13,494 nt of DNA from the NCBI GenBank assembly GCA_050184295.1, contig JBFXAM010000122.1, positions 1 to 13,494 of the forward strand, written 5' to 3'. A program made the translations under genes and the position numbers. The stretch is from JBFXAM01 sp050184295 (GTDB taxonomy: Bacteria; Planctomycetota; Phycisphaerae; UBA1845; Fen-1342). The notes under the pieces were generated by a model. The model saw only the letters and a list, made by a program, of their open reading frames with translations. It did no database searches and was not told the origin of the DNA. Positions 1-5,221 of the stretch are shown here, one piece after another (position 1 is the first letter of the stretch; each line of letters opens with the position of its first letter).

Positions 1-248
1 GCGTCGCCGGACTGGCGAATAGCGAAGAGCGAATAGCGAATTCCAACGGGAGAGCGTCGGCGTCCTCGCCGGCCGAATCGACCCCGCCGGGTTTCCGATT
101 CCTGTCGATCAGCACGAGCGGCACGCTGCAAACCGACTTCTCGACGGCCGAAGCGGGCCGCACGGCGTACTACGCCCTGCGCTGGCTCAGCACGCGCGGC
201 GAACCGGGGCCGTGGAGCGAAATCGCGGCGGCGACGGTGGCGGCGTAG
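1..248 (+). CDS. C-terminal end of a planctomycete-type hypothetical protein (partial)
   Basis: The frame is open from the left window edge (first full codon at 3) to TAG at 246-248, about 81 residues; the start lies outside. The last 45 residues read as a beta-strand-rich domain ending in a TAYYALRW / STRGEPGPWSE / ATVAA pattern. From memory this matches the C-terminus of an uncharacterised planctomycete family that begins MADY.PG and ends in a fibronectin-like segment; no function is known to me. The part before it is low-complexity (ANSEERIANSN) because it is encoded by four heptad repeats at 15-42, which suggests that repeat DNA has invaded the linker. It is convergent with vsr, the two stops being 5 bp apart. 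A remnant resembling the N-terminus of the same family lies at 3255-3488. The frame is well supported; the family is recalled, not searched. Confidence 0.65.
   Translation, partial: VAGLANSEERIANSNGRASASSPAESTPPGFRFLSISTSGTLQTDFSTAEAGRTAYYALRWLSTRGEPGPWSEIAAATVAA
15..42 (+). repeat. Four-copy heptad tandem repeat (GCGAATA type)
   Basis: Four adjacent 7-bp units read GCGAATA, GCGAAGA, GCGAATA, GCGAATT. Short GCGAATAG-type tandem heptads occur between genes in several planctomycete genomes (recollection). Here the array lies inside an open frame. Its 28 bp are not a multiple of three, so gaining or losing one unit would shift the frame. Confidence 0.75.
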
Positions 249-253
249 AGTCG

Positions 254-652
254 CTACGAGCAAATGGATGCTGAGAGGCGTTTTCTTAGCATTGCGCGAT
301 CGTGCGTTTCGCACTCCCAAACCACGACCACCCGCCAATTGTCCCGTCGTAGCGCGGCACTCCCTCGCTTGTCCCGCGCCCGATTGCGGGCAACTTTCGC
401 TTTCCAGTAGTCTGCGTTCGTCGCCGGTTTGCGACGCCCGCGCGCGCAGCCGTGTCCGTGCCAGAAGCAGCCGTGGACAAAGACGGCAGTGCGCCTGGCG
501 GGCATTACCACGTCCGGCGAACCAGGAAGTCCTAACGGTGAGCGCGAGAACCGGCAGCCGAGCGAGTGGAGCACCGAGCGCACGACGCGTTCCGGTCCGG
601 TATCGTGCGATTTCACCGCCTGGATGCACGCGCGGCGCTGTGCAGGGGTCAC
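254..652 (-). CDS. vsr: Very short patch repair (Vsr-type) DNA mismatch endonuclease
   Basis: A 132-aa protein of the Vsr family. In E. coli Vsr nicks next to T:G mismatches left by deamination of 5-methylcytosine, and such genes usually accompany a cytosine-5 methyltransferase. The full active-site set is visible: Asp47 in the GSPD strand, His60, Cys62, His65, His67 and Cys69 in the VHGCFWHGHGC block, and Cys114 in VVWEC. The spacing equals E. coli D51/H64/C66/H69/H71/C73, so both the catalytic and the zinc-binding residues are kept. I chose the GTG at 652 because the family begins at TPAQRR..I.AVKS.DT. The frame continues upstream to a TTG at 712, but those residues would be translated from the hairpin repeat of the transposase unit. 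No clear Shine-Dalgarno precedes the GTG. No methyltransferase is in the window. It could also act as a nicking nuclease in a defence cassette. Confidence 0.9.
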   Translation of the reverse strand: MTPAQRRACIQAVKSHDTGPERVVRSVLHSLGCRFSRSPLGLPGSPDVVMPARRTAVFVHGCFWHGHGCARGRRKPATNADYWKAKVARNRARDKRGSAALRRDNWRVVVVWECETHDRAMLRKRLSASICS

Positions 653-659
653 AGGCTTT

Positions 660-774
660 GACCCCGAAGGGGTCGCGGAATGTAGCCACGGGTGGGGCGC
701 AGGTCGCCGCAAGGCGATCGGAGCGGAACCCGTGGAATCGGAGTCGATCTCCCGGTGCTGCCCCGAAGGGGCAG
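660..774. repeat. REP-like triple-hairpin array, left end of transposase unit
   Basis: Three hairpins lie in series. The first is a 6-bp stem 660-665/669-674 with a GAA loop. The second is an 8-bp stem, CCACGGGT at 686-693 with ACCCGTGG at 728-735, enclosing a TCGCC-GCAA-GGCGA hairpin (704-717) with a GNRA-type loop. The third is a 7-bp stem 758-764/768-774, again with a GAA loop. The same three-part layout occurs inverted at 1263-1379, including the shared TGTAGCCACGGGT / ACCCGTGGCTACA boundary next to the outer hairpin. This organisation is typical of REP/BIME sequences mobilised by tyrosine transposases. Confidence 0.85.
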
Positions 775-799
775 AGGAAGCATTCGGTCGCGCGGACGC

Positions 800-1252
800 T
801 CAATCGAACACGTAGCGCTCGTCGAACTCAATCTCATGCGCGCGGAGGAACCGTAGAAGCTCGGTCTTGAAGTCCTCGTGCTTATGATGCTCATGCTGGC
901 CGGCAATGTATTTCTTCACGGCCTCTTCCTGGGACTTACTTACCGAGAACGCGCTGTATCCCTCTTGCCACGCGAACGCGGCTAGATTCGGGAACGTCTG
1001 ATGCACCCAGAGCGAGGATCGCGACTTGACCGTTTTGAGCAGGTTCGAGACGGTCTCGTCCGGCCGCCACCGAACGTAAAGATGCACATGATCCGTGACC
1101 CCGCCGATGTCGTAGAGGACGCCCTTCTCGGCTCGGATGATGCCGCCGATGTACGGATACAGACGGTCGGCGAGGTCGGGTGTAATCCATGGCTCGCGAT
1201 GTTTAGTGGAGTAGACGATGTGCAGGAGAATTTGGGTGTAGGTGCCGGGCAT
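800..1252 (-). CDS. IS200-like / REP-associated tyrosine transposase (Y1_Tnp)
   Basis: 150 aa, the usual length for this family. It is an HUH single-strand transposase: the two metal-binding histidines are His55 and His57 in DHVHLYV, and the nucleophile is probably Tyr115 in the EEAVKKYI helix. Other family hallmarks are YTQILLHIVYSTKHRE at 5-20, LYPYIGGIIR at 31-40 and WQEGYSAFSVS at 95-105. The ATG at 1252 is favoured over the upstream in-frame codon at 1399 because it has a strong AAAGGAGG site and because the extension would be translated from the hairpin repeat. Frame and catalytic residues are intact, so the enzyme may be active. It is flanked by inverted REP-like arrays, which points to the RAYT branch rather than a plain IS200. 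Confidence 0.92.
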   Translation of the reverse strand: MPGTYTQILLHIVYSTKHREPWITPDLADRLYPYIGGIIRAEKGVLYDIGGVTDHVHLYVRWRPDETVSNLLKTVKSRSSLWVHQTFPNLAAFAWQEGYSAFSVSKSQEEAVKKYIAGQHEHHKHEDFKTELLRFLRAHEIEFDERYVFD

Positions 1253-1256
1253 CAAG

Positions 1257-1264
1257 CCTCCTTT
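1257..1264 (-). promoter_or_regulatory. Shine-Dalgarno of the Y1 transposase
   Basis: On the minus strand AAAGGAGG is followed by CTTG and then the ATG at 1252. It overlaps the first base pairs of the right hairpin array (stem from 1263), so folding of that hairpin in the mRNA could partly mask it. It decides the start of the transposase. Confidence 0.75.
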
Positions 1265-1379
1265 GCCCCTCCGGGGCAAGAAGAGGAAAAGAAAATCACG
1301 CTTCCACGGGTTTCGCGTCGGCGGGCTGCGCCGCGCCGCCGCTCCACCCGTGGCTACAGTCCGCGGCCCCTTCGGGGCC
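1263..1379. repeat. REP-like triple-hairpin array, right end of transposase unit
   Basis: Mirror-orientation copy of the array at 660-774. An inner hairpin has the 7-bp stem 1263-1269/1273-1279 with a TCC loop. The middle stem pairs CCACGGGT (1304-1311) with ACCCGTGG (1346-1353) around an internal GC-rich hairpin (1319-1324/1336-1341). The outer hairpin is GGCCCC-TTC-GGGGCC at 1365-1379. The internal loop sequences differ between the two copies while the stems and the GGCTACA boundary are kept, as expected for elements selected on structure. Confidence 0.85.
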
Positions 1380-1432
1380 AAGACTCGACCCGCGAACACA
1401 AAGGCTCGGCTCGCGACCGCGTTTCGAGCCGA

Positions 1433-1669
1433 TTAGAGACCGGCTTCGCCGTCCTCAATGTCCATGGCGGATGCAACGGCCAGCGCGTTGCGGAGAATGC
1501 TGGTTCCGTACCTCCGCGCGAGTTGGAGCACTTCGCGCGCACCGCGCTCGGTCCAATCAGCATCGCGCACGAGGGCGCTAACGATCTGCTCGTCGGTCGC
1601 ATCATCGCCAACATCGGCGATGAGGGCATAGTATTCGGATAGAAGGACGTCGGTGATGAGTTCGGGCAT
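1433..1669 (-). CDS. Small acidic helical protein of unknown function
   Basis: 78 aa from the ATG at 1669, starting MPELITDVLLSEYYALIADV. A GGAG lies 8 nt upstream of the ATG. The frame extends to 1717, but that extension would overlap the HNH gene. Strongly acidic and predicted mostly helical, with DDATDEQIVSALVRDADWTERGAREVLQLARRYG at 22-55; no transmembrane segment or cysteine. It starts 19 bp after the HNH stop, so the two are probably co-transcribed. I do not recognise the family. From context it could be an accessory, inhibitor or immunity-like partner of the HNH nuclease, but nothing in the sequence proves this. Confidence 0.75.
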   Translation of the reverse strand: MPELITDVLLSEYYALIADVGDDATDEQIVSALVRDADWTERGAREVLQLARRYGTSILRNALAVASAMDIEDGEAGL

Positions 1670-1688
1670 GATGGCGGCTCCACGAAGG

Positions 1689-2471
1689 TCATGCTGGTCC
1701 GGCTGCGTCAAACACATTCTCCCGGTGCCAACGTAGGCATTCGGGATCGGGGTAGAAACGGGCGGGGGGAATGATCCGCTGCCCGTGTCGCGCGGATACG
1801 AGATCGGCGGCCGCCTGGTCCTTCAGTTTGCGGACACGGCCGCTCACGCGCAGCGTCAAGTCGTCCTCGATCGTAACGAGGCCGGAGTCGAACAGCCGAT
1901 CGAAGGTTGCCGACATACAGACGCCATTGGTCGGATCGGCGCGGCGGCGTTCGTCCACGCTCCACGGAATGATGTGTCCGGCAACCAGACACTCGACGAG
2001 CGGCAGACCGGTCACGCAGCACCGCACGTTGTAACTGCTGATAACGGCGTCGCGGAAGAACGCTTGGTGCAATCGCTGTTTGACGGTGACGATCTTTTCC
2101 GACGGACCAATCGGAGCGATCAGCGTTGTGTCGGTATGTTTCTCCGGCTCGCGCTCGCGGCGCAAGTCGTGAGCGCGGACGATCAATCCGTTCCAGTCGG
2201 CGTGGAACTCGTCCCAGATCGCTTTGTCGAGTTTGCTGCCGTGAGTCAAACCGGAGATGTTGCGGGCCGCGAGTTGCGGGTCAAAGGCCCCGAAGTTGCC
2301 GAGTTTACGAGCGACGGACGCCGGAGTGCGGTGAAGAAGTGCCGCGAGTGCCTTGACGCCCGAATCGGTCGCCTTGGTGCGCTGGAACGGGATGCGACAA
2401 TACAACTCGAACGCGAGTATCAGTTGTTCGCGAGTCCACGGTTGACCGTCGTTCGCAGGCCGCGCATTCAT
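1689..2471 (-). CDS. HNH endonuclease, restriction-type (HNH_2-like)
   Basis: 260 aa. The N-terminal part (about 11-70, WTREQLILAFELY ... LLHRTPASVARKLGNFGAFDP) is the helical module often found ahead of HNH domains in putative restriction enzymes. The C-terminal half (about 130-215) is the nuclease: CCVTG at 151-155, the first histidine His166 in AGHIIPW, Asn182 in TNGVCMS, and the FDRLFDSGLV segment at 190-199. This fits an HNH_2-type fold that cuts DNA with one metal ion. The ATG at 2471 is preceded by AAGGAG at 4-nt spacing. It lies 8 bp downstream of the B3-like gene and 19 bp upstream of the small acidic ORF, so the three look like one operon. By eye its base composition is less GC-rich than ffh or the gspF genes, which hints at acquisition. 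No cognate methyltransferase is visible. Confidence 0.85.
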   Translation of the reverse strand: MNARPANDGQPWTREQLILAFELYCRIPFQRTKATDSGVKALAALLHRTPASVARKLGNFGAFDPQLAARNISGLTHGSKLDKAIWDEFHADWNGLIVRAHDLRREREPEKHTDTTLIAPIGPSEKIVTVKQRLHQAFFRDAVISSYNVRCCVTGLPLVECLVAGHIIPWSVDERRRADPTNGVCMSATFDRLFDSGLVTIEDDLTLRVSGRVRKLKDQAAADLVSARHGQRIIPPARFYPDPECLRWHRENVFDAAGPA

Positions 2472-2479
2472 CGGACTCC

Positions 2480-2947
2480 TTACGCCGCGCGAGGCACCGA
2501 CGCACGCGCGTGGGCGAATAACTCGATGACGCGGGGGCCGACGCCATCCGGTTCTGCATCAAAGCGGAACGTCGTCGGGCAATCCCGCGCCTCTTTCGCG
2601 TCGAAGGGCGAAACACGAAAGCGGTGCGAACCCAGCCGCTCGATGGCGATCGTGTCACCGGGCTTGATCCCGTGCTTTGCGAAGAACTCACCCACCCACG
2701 CACGCTTGCGAAAGAAACGGCGCGGTTTGCCGGAACCTTTCTCCGTCGGGATGTCCGTGTACACCGGAGTTGAAAGCCCCAGAACGTCGAGCCGCAGTAG
2801 GTTCCCTGTCCCGTCGCTCTCTGACGAACCGCCGTAGCAATCAGCGGGGAAAAAGTCCGCGTGTCCCGTCAGGTACAAATGGTTCGCGCGAAGGTTCGCC
2901 GCGTTCACGCAAATTAAACGCTTGCGGTGTCCGGCTCGACCGCTCAT
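2480..2947 (-). CDS. Putative B3-like DNA-recognition domain protein
   Basis: 155 aa from the ATG at 2947, with GGAG 7 nt upstream. I recognise the pattern NLR.NHLYLTGH.DFFP (18-34), GGSS (39-42), TDIPTEK (64-70), FFRKRAWVGEFFAKHGIKPGD (78-98) and IERLGSHRFRVSP (102-114). As I recall it, this pattern recurs beside or fused to HNH nucleases and DNA methyltransferases. The order of strands and the GD.I.IER..SHRFRV ending resemble B3/BfiI-type DNA-binding pseudobarrels, so I infer that it reads DNA for the HNH nuclease encoded 8 bp downstream. The last 40 residues look unstructured. No nuclease motif is visible in it. The DNA-binding role is inferred from pattern and context only. Confidence 0.7.
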   Translation of the reverse strand: MSGRAGHRKRLICVNAANLRANHLYLTGHADFFPADCYGGSSESDGTGNLLRLDVLGLSTPVYTDIPTEKGSGKPRRFFRKRAWVGEFFAKHGIKPGDTIAIERLGSHRFRVSPFDAKEARDCPTTFRFDAEPDGVGPRVIELFAHARASVPRAA

Positions 2948-2973
2948 CGGGTTGCTCCACTGTTTCGACGCAA

Positions 2974-3001
2974 ATTGTACCGCGTGGTGCGCTCTTGCCC
3001 A
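2974..3001 (-). promoter_or_regulatory. Candidate sigma70-type promoter of the B3-HNH operon
   Basis: On the minus strand TGGGCA (-35, 4/6) and TACAAT (-10, 5/6) are separated by 16 nt. The -10 ends 26 nt before the ATG at 2947. The AT-rich patch stands out in a GC-rich region. Confidence 0.45.
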
Positions 3002-3192
3002 GCCGTGATTTCCGGCGGGTTCCCGTCCTCACGGCCCCCTTTTATCCAAGGGGCTCGCTGCGCGAGCCGATGCCCCTCCCAGATTCCCCCGCGTGCCGAT
3101 TGATGGCTCGGGTAGCGGGGGCGCGCGCGTCCGGCGTGGGCGGCGCGAATCGACGGCGGGCCAGCGAACCGGGTGTGGGTCGGCGAGCAGCG

Positions 3193-3209
3193 ACGGGCGG
3201 GACGCCCGT
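3193..3209. repeat. Short REP-like hairpin (ACGGGCG-GGA-CGCCCGT)
   Basis: Perfect 7-bp stem with a GGA loop, followed after a few bases by CCACCCCTG. A second hairpin of the same design, with a GGA loop and the same CCACCCCTG tail, lies at 3326-3338. The motif is a frequent intergenic repeat in planctomycetes (recollection). Confidence 0.65.
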
Positions 3210-3254
3210 ACCACCCCTGCCACCCATCCCACATGAAAGGCAGGAACAGTTCTT

Positions 3255-3488
3255 ATGGCCGACTATTTGCCCGGGCCCGACGCCGACGATCAGGCGTGGG
3301 TCACGAACTTCGTCAGATAGTTCGCGGGCTGGAAGCCCACGCCACCCCTGGCCGCGCTCGGGCTGGTCGCGGCCGACATGACGCCGGTCACGACCGGCCA
3401 GACCGCGTTCAACAGCGGCTTCTCCGCCCACATCGCCGCCGTAGCGCCAGACCCACCGTCGCAACAGCACAGGCGTCTTCCGGCTTGA
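3255..3488 (+). pseudogene. Decayed 5' remnant of a planctomycete-type hypothetical gene
   Basis: From the ATG at 3255 the frame reads MADYLPGPDADDQAWVTNFVR and then hits TAG at 3318-3320. The same frame continues with LAALGLVAADMTPVTTGQTAFNSGFSAHIAA before TGA at 3486-3488. Both halves match, from memory, the N-terminus of the planctomycete family whose C-terminal signature ends at 248. The join, where I would expect a YANANLAALG-like stretch, is replaced by a hairpin repeat at 3326-3338, so a small insertion plus a stop appears to have broken it. Full-length members are roughly 200 residues, and no C-terminal part follows because ffh ends, convergent, at 3492. An alternative is that the 21-residue peptide is chance, but the two matching halves in one frame argue against that. 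Confidence 0.6.
3326..3338. repeat. Short hairpin repeat inside the decayed gene (GGGCT-GGA-AGCCC)
   Basis: 5-bp perfect stem with a GGA loop, followed by ACGCCACCCCTG. It shares the loop and the CCACCCCTG tail with the hairpin at 3193-3209. It sits 5 bp after the TAG that interrupts the decayed reading frame, at the point where the protein pattern is broken. Confidence 0.6.
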
Positions 3489-3491
3489 TCG

Positions 3492-4925
3492 TCACCGTCG
3501 CTTGCGGCGCTTGCGCTTGCGGTCGCGTTCGCGCGGGTCGAAGCGGGTGGTTGCGGCCTTGAGCTTGGGCATCTTGCCGGATTGCAGCGCGCCCATCTGC
3601 GACAGGCCCTGCATCATCTTCATGCGCTGCCCGATGCCGGCTCCGGACATCATCTTCATCAGCGGCTTCATCTGCAGGAACTGCTTCACCAGCGCGCTGA
3701 CTTCCTGCGGCTCGACGCCGGCGCCGCGTGCGATCCGCCGGCGGCGCGAGGCCTCGATCACATCCGGATTGCGCCGCTCCTTGGGCGTCATCGAGTGGAT
3801 GATCCCCTTGTAACGGTCAAGATCCTCCTCGGGCATCTCCAACTGATCGAGCGCCCCGCCCATGCCCGGCAGCATCTTCAGAATGCTCTTGAGCGGGCCC
3901 ATCTTGCGGATGCTCTCCAACTGCGAAAGGAAGTCGTCGAAGCCGAAGTCGCCGCGGGCCATCTTTTCCTGCGCCTTGGCGGCCTGCTCGGCGTCGAACG
4001 TCTCCTGCGCCTTTTCGACCAGCGACACCACATCGCCCATGCCGAGGATGCGGCCGGCGATGCGCTCGGCGTGAAACTCCTCCAGCGCGTCGAGCTTCTC
4101 GCCGACGCCGATGAACTTGATCGGCTTGCCTGTGACCGACTTGACGCTGAGTGCCGCGCCGCCGCGCGTGTCGGAATCGAACTTGGTGAGGATGACGCCG
4201 TCGAGTTCGAGGCGCTGGTCGAACGACTTGGCGGTGTTGACGGCGTCCTGCCCCGTCATGGCGTCGAGCACGAGATAGACCTGATGCGGCTGGGTCGATT
4301 GCGCGACCTGCGAGACCTCGGTCATCAGTTCGTCGTCGATCGCAAGTCGCCCGGCGGTGTCGAGGATCACCACGTCGCGATCGAGCTTGCGGGCGTCGCG
4401 GACGGCGTTTCGGCAGACGCGAACCGGCTGCTGGTGGTCGCGCTCGGTGTAGACGGGCACATCCAGTTGGCGCCCCAGCACTTCGAGTTGGTCGATGGCG
4501 GCGGGGCGTTTGAGGTCGGCCGCGACGAGCAGGGGCTTCTTGCCGCGCTGCATGCAGTAGCGGGCGAGCTTGCCGCAGGTGGTAGTTTTGCCGGAACCCT
4601 GCAAGCCCGCCATCAGGATGATGGTCGGTCCGCTGCTGACGAAAGGGATGCGCGCGTCGACGGGGCCCATCAGCGCGACGAGTTCGTCGTGGACGACTTT
4701 GACGAGCACCTGCTCAGGTCGCAGCGTGGTGAGCACTTCGACGCCGATGGCCTTTCGCTGGCACTCCTCGACGAAGCGGTTGGCGACCTCGACGTTTACG
4801 TCGGCCTCGAGCAGGGCGGTGCGGACCTGCGCGAGGGCTTCGCGGACGTTGCCCTCGGTGAGTTTCCCACGGCCGCGGATGCTGCGGAAAACGGAGCCCA
4901 GTTTTTCGCTCAGAGCTTCGAACAT
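3492..4925 (-). CDS. ffh: Signal recognition particle protein Ffh (SRP54 GTPase)
   Basis: 477 aa, slightly longer than E. coli Ffh (453). It binds signal sequences and SRP RNA and, with FtsY, targets nascent membrane proteins to the translocon. The N domain spans about 1-90 and the G domain about 98-295: P-loop GLQGSGKTTT at 107-116, AADLKRPAAIDQL at 135-147, DTAGRL at 189-194, TKFD at 247-250, GVGEKLDALEEF at 273-284. The methionine-rich M domain follows, with MGPLKSILKMLPGM at 342-355, the SRP-RNA-binding RRRRIARGAG at 394-403, and QFLQMKPLMKMM at 415-426. It ends in an unusually basic tail of Arg/Lys (about 465-477). I took the ATG at 4925 because MFEALSEKL is the conserved family start, although the frame is open to 5318. 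Only a weak ribosome site precedes it. It is divergent from the subtilase gene. Confidence 0.98.
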   Translation of the reverse strand: MFEALSEKLGSVFRSIRGRGKLTEGNVREALAQVRTALLEADVNVEVANRFVEECQRKAIGVEVLTTLRPEQVLVKVVHDELVALMGPVDARIPFVSSGPTIILMAGLQGSGKTTTCGKLARYCMQRGKKPLLVAADLKRPAAIDQLEVLGRQLDVPVYTERDHQQPVRVCRNAVRDARKLDRDVVILDTAGRLAIDDELMTEVSQVAQSTQPHQVYLVLDAMTGQDAVNTAKSFDQRLELDGVILTKFDSDTRGGAALSVKSVTGKPIKFIGVGEKLDALEEFHAERIAGRILGMGDVVSLVEKAQETFDAEQAAKAQEKMARGDFGFDDFLSQLESIRKMGPLKSILKMLPGMGGALDQLEMPEEDLDRYKGIIHSMTPKERRNPDVIEASRRRRIARGAGVEPQEVSALVKQFLQMKPLMKMMSGAGIGQRMKMMQGLSQMGALQSGKMPKLKAATTRFDPRERDRKRKRRKRR

Positions 4926-5110
4926 GAGTGTGAGTTTACCGGCACCCGTGCAGGAAGGCACCACGGGGCACCGCCGCTTGCCGCGGGCGCCGAAAGCGCG
5001 AGACGCATGCGGGCGGCTGCGCGAAGTGTGAAACGGGCGCGTTGTCGCGTGATGCCCGACCTGGCGTATCGCGGGCAAACGGCGTCTCCGCACGATCGGC
5101 GTTTTTCCCA

Positions 5111-5139
5111 TTGAGCCCCGCGCGCGGCGTTGGTAGAGT
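5111..5139 (+). promoter_or_regulatory. Candidate sigma70-type promoter of the subtilase gene
   Basis: TTGAGC and TAGAGT with exactly 17 nt between them, each matching the consensus at 4 of 6 positions. It would give a leader of about 75 nt before the ATG at 5222. The rest of the 296-bp divergent region (4926-5221) holds no credible gene, and I could not identify the ffh promoter in it. Confidence 0.4.
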
Positions 5140-5221
5140 GAATCCGCAGGTTGGCGTCGGGTTGATCGACCGCCTGCAATCCACGTCCTCGTGTCTTTTC
5201 GCAACAAAGGAAGGCTTAACC

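Larger units (their letters stand above)
660..1379 (-). mobile_element. REP-associated tyrosine transposase unit with inverted hairpin ends
   Basis: About 720 bp made of two multi-hairpin arrays in inverted orientation (660-774 and 1263-1379) enclosing one intact Y1 transposase gene (800-1252). IS200/IS605-family and RAYT enzymes recognise subterminal hairpins as single-stranded DNA, so the arrays are the likely substrates; this follows from family knowledge and was not tested here. The left edge lies 7 bp upstream of the vsr GTG start and the right edge 53 bp downstream of the small ORF at 1433. The unit thus appears inserted within a same-strand gene series. The exact ends are inferred from where the two arrays stop matching. 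It could equally be a resident REP domestication locus rather than a recent insertion. Confidence 0.7.
2948..3254. other. Intergenic region with promoter and hairpin, no credible gene
   Basis: It holds the candidate promoter at 2974-3001, a GGCTCG.TGCGCGAGCC-type palindrome around 3050-3066, and the hairpin repeat at 3193-3209. Open frames crossing it have no family pattern and run through the repeats. AGGA at 3242-3245 may be the ribosome-binding site of the decayed gene that follows. Confidence 0.55.

Noticed and set aside
653..712. 20-residue N-terminal extension of Vsr from a TTG
   Set aside because: These residues are encoded by the hairpin repeat and have no counterpart in the family, which starts near TPAQRR.
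660..1379. CRISPR-like arrangement of repeated hairpins
   Set aside because: There are only two copies, inverted, each with several hairpins and no regularly spaced unique spacers; they fit REP ends of a transposase unit.
1785..2837. 350-aa open frame on the plus strand
   Set aside because: It spans the HNH and B3-like genes in antisense; both sense proteins have recognisable motifs and ribosome sites.
3042..3470. 142-aa open frame on the minus strand with a GTGVPPV-like segment
   Set aside because: The segment is the translation of the GGA-loop hairpin repeat, and the rest is antisense to the decayed gene; no start signal is visible.
3582..5114. 510-aa open frame on the plus strand
   Set aside because: It is antisense to ffh. 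Its His/Leu/Asp-rich composition is the mirror of GC-rich coding DNA and shows no domain pattern.
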